Assembly: GCA_022702705.1 (NCBI GenBank)
Contig: CM040430.1
Span: 74,465,239 to 74,529,238, forward strand
Length of the DNA: 64,000 nucleotides
Direction: 5' to 3'
Source: Papilionanthe hookeriana x Papilionanthe teres
Lineage: Eukaryota; Streptophyta; Magnoliopsida; Asparagales; Orchidaceae
Shown: positions 30,092 through 42,143 of the stretch, one piece after another
Numbering within the stretch: position 1 is the stretch's first letter
How the letters are laid out: every line of letters begins with the position of its first letter
Program-made: the position numbers and the translations under genes
The notes under the pieces: model-generated
Seen by the model: only the letters and a program-made list of their open reading frames with translations
Told to the model about the DNA's origin: nothing
Database searches by the model: none

Positions 30092-31281
30092 GCAAGGCCT
30101 CGACTCAGAGATTCTCTCATCTCCTTTGACAGGATCAAAGCGTTGTAGATGCTTAGTTTGGCCAGTAGCTTCCTAAGATGGGCTAGCACATTATAGTCCA
30201 CTTTGTTACCAGGTTGTTCAATTTCTTCCCGAACGGGCAATTCTTCCACCGGGGTTGGCTCTTCCTTAGCAACCACCTGCTTTCCCTTGTCCTTTGGACC
30301 CAATCTCGGAGGTATGACCTTTCCGCTTCTCAGATTGACTTCGGTAATTTCCTCTGAATCTACCGGTGTATCTTCTTGAATCGGAATGACTGGCTCTTCT
30401 GAAGTTGCCTCGGCATCTGATAGTTCTAACTCTATTGTGATCGGAGCTCCTCGGAATTCACAAATAGACTCGTCACTTACTGAACTTTCGTAGCCATCCT
30501 TGTGAATGTCTTCCTCTTCGTCATGTTTATCTAGGTTTTGTATGATTTGAGAAGCATTATTCATATCGAAATCGAGATTCGGATTAGGTTGGTTGTCGTT
30601 AGTTATGTAATTGTTAGAAACAGTAAAAATGTAGCCAACACCAAAACTCTTATCATTATAAGATCCCGCAGGGGCGAGCAATTAATCATACAGAGTCAGA
30701 GGTTCGAGGAATTTCTCCCCCGAATCAGAAACAACCATCCTAGGAAAAGCAGCCCCTAGTCTAGCCTTCGGAGCCTCGGTCTTCTTTTCTTCCACGATCT
30801 TCTCCTCTTTTTGGGGTGGTTCTTCAATCGCTAGCGATAGTGCCGGCTTGGCAGGTTTCAAACTCTGAGTTGAAGTGCGCACCGAAGCGGTTTGGATGTG
30901 ATCCAAAATTTTCTTTGATGACTTCGTCCAATCTGTATTCCATCCATCATTGGTCGTGTACGGGTCGATCAGAACAATAGGCTTCGTCGAGATAACATTG
31001 ATGGAACCTCCTTTTTGGGGTTCCTTCATGTATTCCTTTGGGATCGTTATGTTCCCTCTCCGAAGATTATCTTCCAGCCAGTTCTTGAAAGTGAAGCAGT
31101 CTTCGATTTTATGTCCGATCATATTGTGGTAGGGACAGTAGTTCGGATGATCCTTCTTGTCGACTTCCTCGGGCTTCCTGGGCTCTGGCAACTGAAAGTC
31201 GGGCGTCTTCATCAAACTGCGAAACATCTTAGCCACTGCCTCAGTCTTGAAGGGGTATTCTTTGTTCAAAAGTTCCTTCAA
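30088..31281 (-). CDS. gag: Gag zinc knuckle and long acidic linker, Tat-2
   Basis: Two frames separated by a single stop (near 30682) read through the nucleocapsid and the linker. 31281-30682 has KEYPFKTEAVAKMFRSLMKT, CPYHNMIGHKIEDC (the variant zinc knuckle) and ITIPKEYMKEPQKGG. 30681-30088 has ICEFRGAPITIELELS, EITEVNLRSGKVIPPRLGPK and NKVDYNVLAHLRKLLAKLSI. The layout matches Tat-1 exactly. The linker function is unknown. Confidence 0.82.
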
Positions 31282-31299
31282 GGGACGGAGCGGACGAGG

Positions 31300-32580
31300 C
31301 AGCGGCTGATCATACCGCGGCGACTGATAACTTGGTCGAGGCTGAAAACTCTACTGAGGCTGATAATTCAGTTGAGGGTGTTGATAAGTCTGTTGCGGTG
31401 GTTGATAACTCGGTTGCGGTCGCTCTGGCCATATTTGCATTGGCTGTTTGCCTTTGTCCGCTGCTGCGACGGTTCCTGATTTCTTCTCGAAAGCTTTCAC
31501 AGGCTTCTGCTTATCGGTTTTATCGATGAAACTTAGCTGTTTAGCCTCCTCTTGCAAGCTCCCGGCCTTGCTAAGAAACTTCTCGAAAGTCTTAATGGTG
31601 AATCCCTTAAGGAGAAGTGCTATCGGGCCATGGATACTCTTAAGCAAGATACCGACCGCATGCTGTTCCTAAAGCTGTGGTTCACACTTCATGCTCAGGT
31701 TCCTCCATCGAAGTATGTAATCCACCAAAGTTTCGTTCGGTTTTTGTCGCTCCACCACTAGATCACCGATAGTGATGTGGTGCTGAGCTCCGACAAACCG
31801 CTTAACGAAGAGATTTTCCAATTCTGCAAAAGTCTTGACTGATCCATTCGACAATTCTGCATACCAGTCGAAGGCGATCCCTGACAAACTGCTGACGAAC
31901 TGACGGAAGAGTAAGGCGTCGCTCCCACCGGCATTGCAGCAACTGGCACGAAAATGTGCGACATGTTGCCGGGGGTTTCCCGTTCCATCGAAAGTCTTAA
32001 ACAGAGGTGGTACAAAGCCCTTCGGGTATTGGACTGCATCAAATTCTTCAGGGTAAGGTCTACCCGTCTGAATAGATGTTCCACTCTTGGACTGAGCTAA
32101 GGCTTCTCGCACCTGCTGTTCTACCATGCTCTTAATATCCTTTTCGGGAATCATGTTCGTGCGTGAATCTTTCTTCAACCGATCATCTCCGTTAACGGAT
32201 GTAATCTCTTTTCCTCCATCCGTAATATGGATGACCTCCGGGGTATTTCTTTCGAGGCTTGGCTTCGACTCGGAGAGTGGCTAAGGTGGCAGCCCATCTC
32301 TTCCATCCTTTTTGCCATCCGGGAAATCGTATCATCTCTTTCCCGAAGCTCGTGCTTTCATTAACTCGGCTCATCTCTTTCTAAAGCCGGCGGAACTCCC
32401 TCGCGAAGCCGACGATGCTCGTGTCTCAACCATGTTGACCTCGACGATACTCTTCATCCATGAATTCTCGACGAATCCACTTCGTCCCTTAATTCTTCTC
32501 CTCTTTCCCTTGCTAGCCGTCGGATGTCCATTCTTAGTTGCCCTATGGCGTCCTTAAGTGGCCTTTTCTGAACGATCTCA
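31300..32580 (-). pseudogene. gag: Gag capsid region of Tat-2
   Basis: The capsid domain is readable at 32178-31669: KTFDGTGNPRQHVAHFRASC, GIAFDWYAELSNGSVKTF and VDYILRWRNLSMKCEPQL. After one frame change it continues 31647-31351 (MLKSIHGPIALLLKG, EEAKQLSFIDKTDKQKPVKA) into a Q/P-rich tail. The N-terminal part (32200-32580) is heavily frameshifted. A likely start is the ATG near 32582. The ATGA overlap with ORF1 seen in Tat-1 is not preserved: about 20 bp of that junction are missing. Confidence 0.82.
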
Positions 32581-32589
32581 TGGTTGTCA

Positions 32590-33338
32590 CGAGACGACTG
32601 TTAAACCTCTCTTTGAGGAGTTTCTTTTACTGCGGCACTTTCTTCAGATCTGGGATCTTCAGCGAGACTTCTCTTTCTAGAACGTTCTCTCGGTATTGGT
32701 TCAGCAATAATAGGTTGGCACACCATCATTCTTGTAGCAGAAGGCCTAGGATCGGCTGGTCTGTCGACGGTGCGTAAGTAGGTGGGTTCCTCCCTAATAT
32801 GGAGACCCGATACAACAACAGGTGAGCCTTCTTCGCTAGCTCACACCTTTTTCTTCGGTCTTTCAGGGACAATAGCAGGCTCTACTCGCGGACTGAGGCG
32901 AGACTTAACCAGCACTCGTCCCATTCTTCTTAGAGTCTCTGAGACATGACATCCTTCTTTTCTGGCTAATTTCTCGACTACCGCACGCAATCGGGCAAGC
33001 GGTGTAGCCTTACTCTTCTTCTTCTTGCCGTCACTGTAATATGCAGGCCGGGGTAATGCAACGACGATCTTTCTGGCATCTACTTCATCAGATGCAGCAG
33101 AGAGAGGGTGGAATCTATTTCCTTCCAATAGTGGTAAGTATTCTGGCAGTTCTTCCTCTTTCTCTTCAGAGATTTCTTCAAGACAGGCGGCTTCAGCTTC
33201 CCCGACCTTCTTGATCTTAGCAAACATCCTGTTTTTAATCCTCCTCTGTGTCCGGGTTAAGGGCCTATACTTCGAACCGGACCCTATCTCGAAAACAGAC
33301 AGTATCGCAGCGAAGTCTGAACCCTCCACGGTGACAGG
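32590..33338 (-). pseudogene. ORF1 C-terminal part of Tat-2
   Basis: Downstream half of ORF1, separated from its 5' half by the solo LTR. The frame 33329-32841 has PLTRTQRRIKNRMFAKIKK, EEISEEKEEELPEYLPLLEG, NRFHPLSAASDEVDARKIV, RPAYYSDGKKKKSKATPLAR and EKLARKEGCHVSETLRRMGR, all collinear with Tat-1 ORF1. It ends ERPKKKV before the frame is lost. The conserved basic, helix-rich C-terminus suggests a nucleic-acid- or protein-binding role, but this is inference. Confidence 0.78.
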
Positions 33339-35228
33339 TGACCCTATTTTTGTATTTCCAAATACAAGAATTTGTTACCACTGCTAGAAAATTTAATTTC
33401 TGGCAAAGGCGCGAAACACTTGACCCGGAATAACTTGCTATATAGATGTGTACTAAATTTTAATTTACGGCAATATCATTAAATAAAACTTGATTGCTAC
33501 TGAATGCTAGGCCGTTAGTGATTAATAATTTTTAAATATATGTTTATATAGCAAAATATAATTTTAAAGGAAAATATTTTATATACATTTTGGGTACTAC
33601 GTAAGTATACGTATTGTTTCAATAATAAAGGGCTTTGAAACAAAGACCTCAACATCGACCCCACGGGGAAAAAGGGTAATAAATTTTTAAATATTGTATT
33701 TCAAAATCTTTTTGTATTTTAATCTAATTATAAATTACTTTTAATTTACTAGATGCAGATAAAAAAAACAATAATAAGAAAACGATTTTGTGAAAACAAT
33801 ATAAAACAAACAACTTTCTTCCTTTCAATTAATCCAAGATTTTTAAGATAATTTAATATTCGTTGGAGAATCTATTTTATGGTATTGTGCCAAAGAGAAG
33901 CATTCATATTCTTTACCCTTTGATCCAGGCGTAAAGAACATTGTCTAATCTACAGATCAGGTCCGGATGTATAGTTAGTAGAATGGGTTAATCTAGGCTC
34001 ACACTACTAGATGTCCAAGGGTGGCTATGGTCAGCCCTACTAGTGACCCTTTCCTTATCTATAAATCAAATTATAAGAATTTAGTCTGTCACTCTAAAAA
34101 CTTATCAATTCTATGCCCTTTAAATCTTATCTTCCTATTTATTTGCACTTCACCTTGAATAGCCCGCGCATGGCCATCGACTACCCAAGGATTCATGTGA
34201 CATCTACAAGTTAAGAGTTCTTCTCCTTCTAGGTCTCAAAACTCTTCAACAGGTTTTAACAATTTAAATGGCCAATTTAAAAAGTAAAGTAAGATCGGGT
34301 ATTAATATCATCACAATGTTTTGAAAATATTTCGATTTTCAATTCTCCATCAAATTTTATATTATATTATTTATCTTTTCATAATCGAAGGAAGAAAGTA
34401 AACTAACTACTCTGAACACATCGAATATAAACGAAAAACATAATAAATAAACTTTGAATCAAAAATAAAATACTTATCTCAAATATTCTTTCTACAGATC
34501 TTCTGATTCCTACTAACTCCACAGTGTAATGAACTCCAAATGCAACAACTTGAAAATAAACTCACTAAACTGAATAAAAGTGGCCCTAAATTTATCTCTC
34601 TATTTCTCTCTCTAAGGATGAGAGATCCTAAAGTGGCTAAGCGATAGGGGATACAATGGGGCACCATTTACCCGAAGGAGTGGACTCCTATTTATAGGCT
34701 TCAAGGGTTGCCTTGAGGCACCTCTTCAAAACATGTCCAAATTCAATGAATCTTCTAGAAGGTCTGTCTGGCGCCTAGGTGCCGGACACCACGTCCAGTT
34801 CTTCGCACCTCTTCACTTTGGCTCGCACCTCTTCGCGATTAAAACCATTTTTGAGCGTCCAAATGCAATGTATCACATGTCTTATTATCAAGGAAGAACG
34901 GCCAGTCTTCAAGAATGTCCAATAACCGCTCACTCCGTCAAAATAACCGTCCAAAAGTCGTCAAAAACTTGACAGTTTCTGTATCGAGTCTGACGCGTAG
35001 GCGCCAACTTCTGGCGCCTAGGTGCCAGGCCATAATTTTTTATAATTCTTGTATTTTGCTCCATTTTTTCTCCTTTTTGCTCCTTTTTGCTCCTTTTTCA
35101 CCCTCTTTCCTTTTTTGGACCACATCACCTACATCCAAAAACACAAAAATACCTTTCATTAAAGCATAATATCCTTAGAAATTGATAAAAATCAAGGCAT
35201 AAAAATAGGTATTTTTTTTCATGGATCA
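33339..35228 (-). mobile_element. Athila-type solo LTR inserted in Tat-2 ORF1
   Basis: The 1890-bp insert begins TGACCC and ends GGATCA on the plus strand and is flanked by the 5-bp duplication ACAGG (33334-33338 and 35229-35233). It shares blocks with the Athila-1 LTR (43126-44245): a shared TACAAGAATTTG(T/A)TACCACT start region, GTAAGTATACGTAT, a CTATTTATAG TATA box (34688-34697, minus), and a CACCTCTTC / CTACATCCAAAAACA end region. There is no internal coding region, so it is a solo LTR left by LTR-LTR recombination. It also carries GGCGCC-rich motifs at 34993-35025. Confidence 0.88.
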
Positions 35229-35611
35229 ACAGGCTCATAACTGACTTGTACTTCCTTTCCTTTCAGTTTGGCAGGAACTGGGGTAGGTGCAGTAATGACC
35301 AGACCGGTGGGGGTAGAGACGACAGTTCTGGGGGTAGCAGTCAACTTCCTGTGAACAGCAGTGTTCTTTTCAACTGGGGCCCTCTGCAGGGGAGGGAACT
35401 CTTGAGTCGACTTTAGGTTAAACTCAATCATAGGCTCTTCGGTCTCAGGCAGTTTGTTCATCAGTGCAAAAAGAGTAACATCGGCAAACTTAACGTCCGT
35501 ATTGTCAAACTGTTCTCCAAAGCGGATGATTGTATCGCTAGGCAGTTCATCCTGGTAGACAGCTAAGTCAAGTCCATTGGTAAAGGAGAAAATCAGCTTC
35601 AGAGCAGACAT
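35229..35611 (-). pseudogene. ORF1 N-terminal part of Tat-2
   Basis: The ATG at 35611 opens MSALKLIFSFTNGLDLAVYQ and continues DELPSDTIIRFGEQF, DVTLFALMNKLPETEEPMIE and EFPPLQRAPVEKNTAVHRK, collinear with Tat-1 ORF1. The frame runs into the solo LTR after KGKEVQVSYEPV. The sense strand just before the ATG is TTGCCTTGCAGAAG, a splice-acceptor-like sequence comparable to that before the AlkB ORF. Confidence 0.8.
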
Positions 35612-36121
35612 CTTCTGCAAGGCAAGTTTTGATTATCAGTCCTGAATTATGCTTCCTTCGTCAGGACGAAAAGAAAGAAATTGAAAAGAGTCCGAACACA
35701 AATTATTTAAGTTTTATTTATGCATTTATGATTTAGAAAAGAGTTTGTTTGTTAGGAGGTTAGTTTATTCGTTAAAAATGAGAGGAGATTAGAGAGGGTA
35801 AAGGACCCAATCCAGAGCTTAGAAAGGAAGGGAAAATCTCGCAGGATTTCTCAACTCGAAGGACCGCTCCTAAGCTAACACCTATTGGGGGTCTACCTCG
35901 CCTCTTTCGAGAGGTATCAAAAGGAGGATTTCAGAACCTCTCTGTTTAGGAGTGTCTAAACAGTGGCTCCAAAATCCAAGAAGAGTTGATCATACTTGTT
36001 CAAGACAGAAATGAACAAGATATGTCAACGGAAAGAATGGCAGTTTGGTCCACAAGGGGCATGGACTCATTGCCGATTTATGAAAGCAAAACCATCCGAT
36101 CAAAATGGAGAGAGGAACTAG
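35612..36121 (-). other. 5' leader of Tat-2
   Basis: Non-coding sequence between PBS and ORF1. It aligns with the Tat-1 leader (18375-18868), including CCTATTGGGGGTC and the TTTAGGAGTGTCTAAACAG block. I see nothing else of note. Confidence 0.6.
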
Positions 36122-36139
36122 TCCCCAGCGGAGTCGCCA
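36122..36139 (-). other. Primer binding site of Tat-2 (tRNA-Arg type)
   Basis: The sense strand reads TGGCGACTCCGCTGGGGA, the PBS reported for Ogre-type elements and complementary to the 3' end of a tRNA-Arg. It begins five bases after the LTR end (...CCGACA). Confidence 0.85.
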
Positions 36140-36144
36140 GAAGC

Positions 36145-39100
36145 TGTCGGCATATTTTTAGGTTATGTGTTTTAAAAAGGGGTCGCCTACAGAAGTTGTC
36201 GGCGAAATTTTTAGATTTTAAATTTAATTTAAATATATATATAATTTAGAAAGTAGTATTTGATTTTGAAAATAATTTTAAGTTTGAAATTTTAAGATAT
36301 GAAATTAAACTGATGTCACATCCCAAATAGTTTATATAAACGAGCACCGCACCACAAACCGTATATCTATCCCGAAGAATAGACACACTGCTTGATGATG
36401 GGGCTCAGTTAAATAAACTAGAAGATTTGTGATATCCGTTTGGTCTACGAACCAACTTTATAAGCCGACAAGTTCCCCTGCTTAATATAATGAAATTAAG
36501 CAGGGTTTATATTACCTGGGTTCTTAAAGTTCCCTATAAGGGCAAGCCCCTATAGTTAATTACATCTTAAATGACGGGAATCATTTAAGAAAACTAGCGA
36601 TAATGATCAGTGGTTTTTCTCTCAATAATTTCAAAGTTTAAGGTTTTCAAAGGATTGAATTTTAGAGATTTCAATAGGGAATGGATCAAATTTGGAATAG
36701 TTTATTTTAAGAATCCAAAGGAAGAGAAGTAGGGGATGTCACGGACACGAAGTGGACTTCGGTGACTTCCCAACTATCCTATGGTTTGGCTTCAATTTGA
36801 GAGTTTATTTTATGTTGTAATCTTGCCAATTTTAGTTACTTAGGACTTATATTTGTATGACATAATCATACGAATAGCCCAGAAGATGTGAGGGTTTATG
36901 TCGTACCAAACGACTACCTCGGAATCCTAAGACCGGTTAGGTCTTAATTTGCATAATATGATTACACAAATGCTTAACAAAAAGTTGAGGATTTATGTTG
37001 CACTAGGCAAACTGCCTCGAAATCCTATGGCTTTGTTATTTAATTCTAAGAATGTTTTGCTGAAGTAGACTCGAGTTTTGCTGATGACGATGGCCGTGCT
37101 GCCCACCATGCTTCGAGCTCCTTGTTGTTGCAGAGGTTTAGTTTTAGAAGGTGTAAATCAGGAGATGAGAGAAGTGTTTTGGTTTAGAAATCTTAAAGTC
37201 TAAATATTTTTAATATTTTAATTAAAATAAATCTTAAAGTTGTTTAAACAGAACCGATTAAGATCCCACGGTTCCGTCATCCCTGCACTGTTATTTTCAT
37301 CGAATTCACTTAGTCCAGATGAATTTGCTAAACTCAACTGAATGAGTTCCACACTTTCATTTAGATCGTGGGAAATCCCTTTAGCAACACGTGGGTTACA
37401 TCATCCGAGGTATTACCGATCATTCAACGAGACGTTTTAATTTAGTCACAATTGTAGTTTTATTGTTCTGTTTGTGATTAAATTTTGAGTTGTTTTATAT
37501 TTTGGAATGTTGTGGCGGTGAATTTTATCTTGTGATGACTTTTAATTTAGTTTTGGGTTTCAGTTTTGTGACTATCCTAAAGGTTTCAGTTTTCATGCAA
37601 CAATCTTGTTTAACATGCAAGAAAAAGTAAAGTGCAGTGCATGTAAGTAAATTGCAAAAAAATAAAAGCGTACCTGGAGGGTCTTCCCGTCATCCCAAGC
37701 TGCACTTAAAACACATATTAAGGCATTTAAATATTTATAACAAGTACTTAGGTAAAGCTAAGGGACAGGTTTTGGTTGTCCACCAAAGTCCTAGTAGGAC
37801 CACTTGGACCAATTTTGGTGATTGTTTGAATTATATTTTACTTATTAAAATTATTTTGAGTTTTGGAGTGTTAAATAATTATAAAATAAAATTGAAATTG
37901 AAAAGTGGATTTTATATTTTTCTTAAATCTCTCTGACCTCAAGGAGTTCAGAGAAACAAATTTTACAATTTTTTGATTTTACTTTGATTTATTAGAATTA
38001 ATTTAGTGAAAATGTAGGGAAATTCATTTTTAATATTAAAAAATTATTTTAAGCATTTAAAATTCAATATCTTTACTTTGAGACATGGGAAAAATATTTG
38101 GTTTGTTCCTAAGTGATTAGGAGTTAAAATGTGACATTTTTATGATTTTTAATATTTTTGTAATTTTTATTATTTTTTAATTATTAAAATATTAAATATA
38201 TCATTATAAATGAAAAAAACTAGAAAATTCCAATTTTAGTTTTTATAGACTCATCTGATATCAGAGAGCCCACAAAACTAATTTGGTGAATTTTTGAAAT
38301 ATATTTTTGGAGTTATGAATTTTTAAAGTTTAATTTTGATCATGGGGCTTAATTAATTCATTTAGTGGGGCAAATTATTTCCAATTGGCTTCAAATTTTC
38401 ATGCAATGTCCCTCTGATCCTAAAGATCAGTGAAGAATTGATTTCAAGTTATTTTAATGTGTGGTTAACCCTAATTAATTAAAATTAAGTTTTGAGTAAT
38501 TAGGTCAATTGGGGTTATTCCTAATGAGTTAACTCAAAATATAATTATCCTAGGTCCTCTGGTCCTAAGAAACTTCCCCAAATTTTTCTGGAATTTATTT
38601 AATAATATGCTAATTATTGGAATTAAAATACCAAAAACAGTGACATAAACTTGAAAAATACATAACTTTCCATAGAGATGGCCTCTGACCTTGAAAAATT
38701 CCGGGAATGTTCCCAAGATCAGAGGCTTCAAAAGCCCTATGGTCTCATGCCATGGTGAATTGTCTATGCAAATGGAGAATCAAAATACTGAAATGAGTAA
38801 ATAATTAATTAAAAATAAAATACTCATCAAAACAACTTGATTTCTTTTCCACATTATTCTCCTCTGTTCACTGAGCAAGAGGGTATTTTTAATTTATTTT
38901 TATGATTTTTCCACACAAAGATATGGATTTTCTAAGTTCTGGCTATTTAAATAAATCAAAAAATCCATATTTTTCTACTTATCCACGCGGCGCCGACTCA
39001 TCCTCGGCAGCTCCGAAATCGCACGCATCGCGCTCCCATTCGAGGCCGCCATCTGACTCAGCGCTCCAGGGGCCCGCTTTTCATGTAACGTTCTTCGATC

Positions 39101-42100
39101 CGGCGCGATTCTGGACTGTCCACTCGATACACGCTTGATCGGACGGCGCCTGGTCATCATCTATGACTGGTGTGCACCCGTGACCGTCCACACTAAAACC
39201 CTAAGAACTGTCTCATTTCTCAATAGATTTTTCGTGTTCTTATGCTCTATGGATTCGTCTTGAAGAGATGAACACATCCATATGGTTTACATGCTATGAA
39301 ATTAAGTAAAACAAAATGGAGAACTACTGGAAGATTGGGAGGAAGGAATGATCCATACCTTTGCTCTAAGAAGTGTAGCTTCAATCAGAGAGTTGTGTCA
39401 CCTTCGATTGCACCTATGGAAGCACCAGATGAAGTCTCTGGCTCTGGGGAATTATCTAGGTATGAAAGTGTCCACAGCCGATTTCAAAGCTTGGAGGTTA
39501 GAGCAACTGGGTGGCCTGGAGAGGGGGCTTTCACTGGGGAGCTCCTTCTCTTGGTCCCGTGCGGGTGTGGGTGAGTTTAATTTAGATTTGGTGGAGGTTT
39601 GGTAGATGTCTTGGTTCTGGGCAGAGAATTGAGCTCAATCAATGGGGTTTAGAGCAGGAGAGCAGTGGGGTTCAATTGCTCTAGGTGAGGAGAAGGTCCT
39701 GGAGCAATTTTGGCAGAGTTTTATTTAGGTCTGGTTCATCACCTCCTTTGGCCGAGAGGGTGGTGGGTTTAAATAGACATGGCTGGAGGGCCTCCCAGGG
39801 GAAGTTGAGGCTTGGAATCAGCTGCTCTGGTCAAGGGAAGAACAGCCATGGTGTCTAATTAGGTTGGGACAGCTCAGCAAGGAAGAATTGAATTTTTGAA
39901 CCAAATGGGTGCTCTCGGCCTGGTGTTTTCCGGCGACTGTGGTGGCCGGCCGGCCAGGGTCAGGTCACCCTCAAGGTCAGGGAGGTCAAGGCTGGGGTTT
40001 AGTGCAGTCAATTGGCCATGGACATGTGTAAAGGAGTTTGATTTAAATGGAATGGGAGAAGGCTCATTTTGGCTTGGTTTTGTTCAACTCATGTATTTGG
40101 GCTAGGTTCACCCCCCATGATCTGATTTGGGCTGAAGGGGATCAGTTGGGTCAGCTAGGAAGGGGTGGTGAAGTCCCCATCCAAGGTGATGTGGCTAATT
40201 TTAGTTTAGAGTGTAGCATGGATGATGTTAAAAATGCTTAATGAAGGTTTAAGAAAGAGCCCCCTCTTCCTGCCATTAATGGCTTAGTGAGGTGTCAAAG
40301 CTCTCATGGCTTCATATGGCTTGTAAATGGCTTCATTTGGCTTGCTCATGGCTTGGGAAAAGGTTGGCTTATTTTCATAGGAATGGGTTTTGGGATTTTT
40401 GATGAGTTTAAGGGAAATTGGCATGAGGCTTGATTTGGATTTATTTGATGATTGATTTAGAACTTAGGGATGATATCAATTAAAGGTATGATGAGAAGAA
40501 ATTGTCATGTGGGCTTTAGAGCTAATTTTGGGCTGTTGGATTTAGTGAAAATGGGCTTTTATGATGTTTTAGGAAAGTGGGCCTTTAGGTTTGAAAACAA
40601 ATTGGTGGATGAAAATTTTGTGAAGGATTGGGCCAAACAAATGTTGGGTTTAGTTTAGGGATGTGTCATGAACATTTTAGAAAAGGTTTGGTGTCATTTA
40701 GAGTGGAACTGGATTAAATTTGGGCTTTTTTGATAAAGGGGCCAAAGTGGGTCAAATTGGGCTAACTTGGGCTAAGGTTGGGCTAAGTTTGGATTTGATG
40801 TAAAATTAATGTTGAGAAATGCTTATGGGAGTGTCACAAAGAGTTTTCAACTTTGGTTGGGCTTTGATTTTGGGATTTGGGCCCATTTGGATTAGGTTTG
40901 GGTTTAGGCCAAAAATGGAGATTTTGCTTTTGGGTTAGGTTTGGGTGGAGTTTAGGTTCAAATTTGGGGTAAATCTTGTTAGTTTTTTGCTTGTGGGGAT
41001 GTTAGGAAGGTTTTAAAGAAGATTTGGGGTTAATTGGAGTTGAATTGGGATGGTTTGGGCTAAGTTTAGGTCATGGGCCAAAATTGGGCTTTAGGCTTCA
41101 AATTGGAATTGGATCCAAATGTCAATCAAATTGGGCTTGGATTTGGTCTAAATTGATATTAGGGATATTGAATTGAAGTTTTGAATTGAATTGGGTCAAA
41201 GTTGAGGTCAATTGGGTTGATTTGGTTTGACATTGGGTCCCCTTTGGTTAAGAATTGGTTAAATTGGGGGTTTTGGTAAAATTGGGTTAAATTGACAAAA
41301 TTGGCCTATGGTGTAGTTGAATAAAATGAAATTGGGAATATTTCGTATTTTTTGGATTTTTCTGGAAATTTTTGGAATTTATGGAATTTTTGGTTAATAA
41401 GGGCATTTTGGGTATTTGGAGGGTATTGGGGGATATTTTTGAAAATGTTTGGTATATTTGGCTAAGGATGATCAATTTGAATGGTGGGAAATGTTTAGGA
41501 CTGATTTTGATGAATTTTGGGTAATTTAGGTAATTTTGCAAATTTTGGGCAATTTCAAGGGTATTTGGTAGGTTTGGTGGGTTTAGGGCCCCGGGGGTCA
41601 AAAATTGAAATTTTAGGAAAATGAAGATTGATTAAGTGTGAGTGAAATGAAATCATTTTGGTTGAGCCATGAAGCCATATTAAGCTCACAAAAGCCATGA
41701 GAGGACTCATTTTAGACATTCACTATGTTGCTCCTAACCCTCTTAGCCAGGGGCCTAGGGGTTGAGGTCCATCCATATGAATTGCCTACATGAGTCGGGA
41801 AGTCAAATTGTCTAAAGATAGTTTTAGGGTTTGGAATGTGTGTGTGTGGGATTTTGGTGTGTGCAAACTTACCCTCATCAGACCAGGCCACTCAGGGTAA
41901 TCCTAAGGCCAAAGAGTCCTATAGGAAACTCATCCTTTAAACCTTCACATTTGATTTTAACCCTCCAAGTGGCTTGGGGCTTTATAGTCAAACTCGTGGG
42001 GTTTGAAGGGAGTCAAGAAGTGTTTTGAATTTCTAAGTGGTGGGTTCCATCTCTAGTCCTCTAGGATAGTCAAAGGGAAAGCCTAAGGCTAGATCCTAAG

Positions 42101-42143
42101 TACTAAGGAGAGAGATCAGACCTCATCAAAAATGAGGTCAACA
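36145..42143 (-). repeat. 5' LTR of Tat-2 (LTR copy C, 6.0 kb, internally deleted)
   Basis: It starts TGTCGGCAT at 36145 and ends GTCAACA at 42143. It aligns along its length with copy B but is clearly more diverged. A deletion of about 1.3 kb (junction near 37795) removes the region equivalent to 20565-21875, including the AATTT microsatellite. The TATA-like box is kept at 39767-39776 and the terminal hairpin at 42119-42139. The right end joins Athila gag codons directly. Confidence 0.88.
39767..39776 (-). promoter_or_regulatory. Putative TATA box of LTR copy C
   Basis: CTATTTAAAC on the minus strand, in the same relative position as in copies A and B. Confidence 0.5.

Larger units (their letters stand above)
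26211..42143 (-). mobile_element. Tat-2: older Tat/Ogre-type element, interrupted twice
   Basis: Minus-strand element with 5' LTR (36145-42143), intact-looking PBS (36122-36139), ORF1, gag, protease, RT, two RNase H domains and the start of integrase. At 26211 it is cut by the 5' LTR of Tat-1 inside integrase, so its remaining integrase, any AlkB ORF and its 3' LTR should lie left of the window. Its right LTR end abuts an Athila gag exactly, with ATATC (42144-42148) as the expected TSD. An Athila solo LTR splits ORF1. Copy C differs from copies A and B far more than they do from each other, which fits an older insertion. Confidence 0.88.

Noticed and set aside
1..42143. Tandem array of Tat elements sharing LTRs by unequal recombination
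   Set aside because: Copies A and B are much more similar to each other than to C, and copy B ends precisely at its LTR terminus inside Tat-2 integrase. Nested insertion is simpler.
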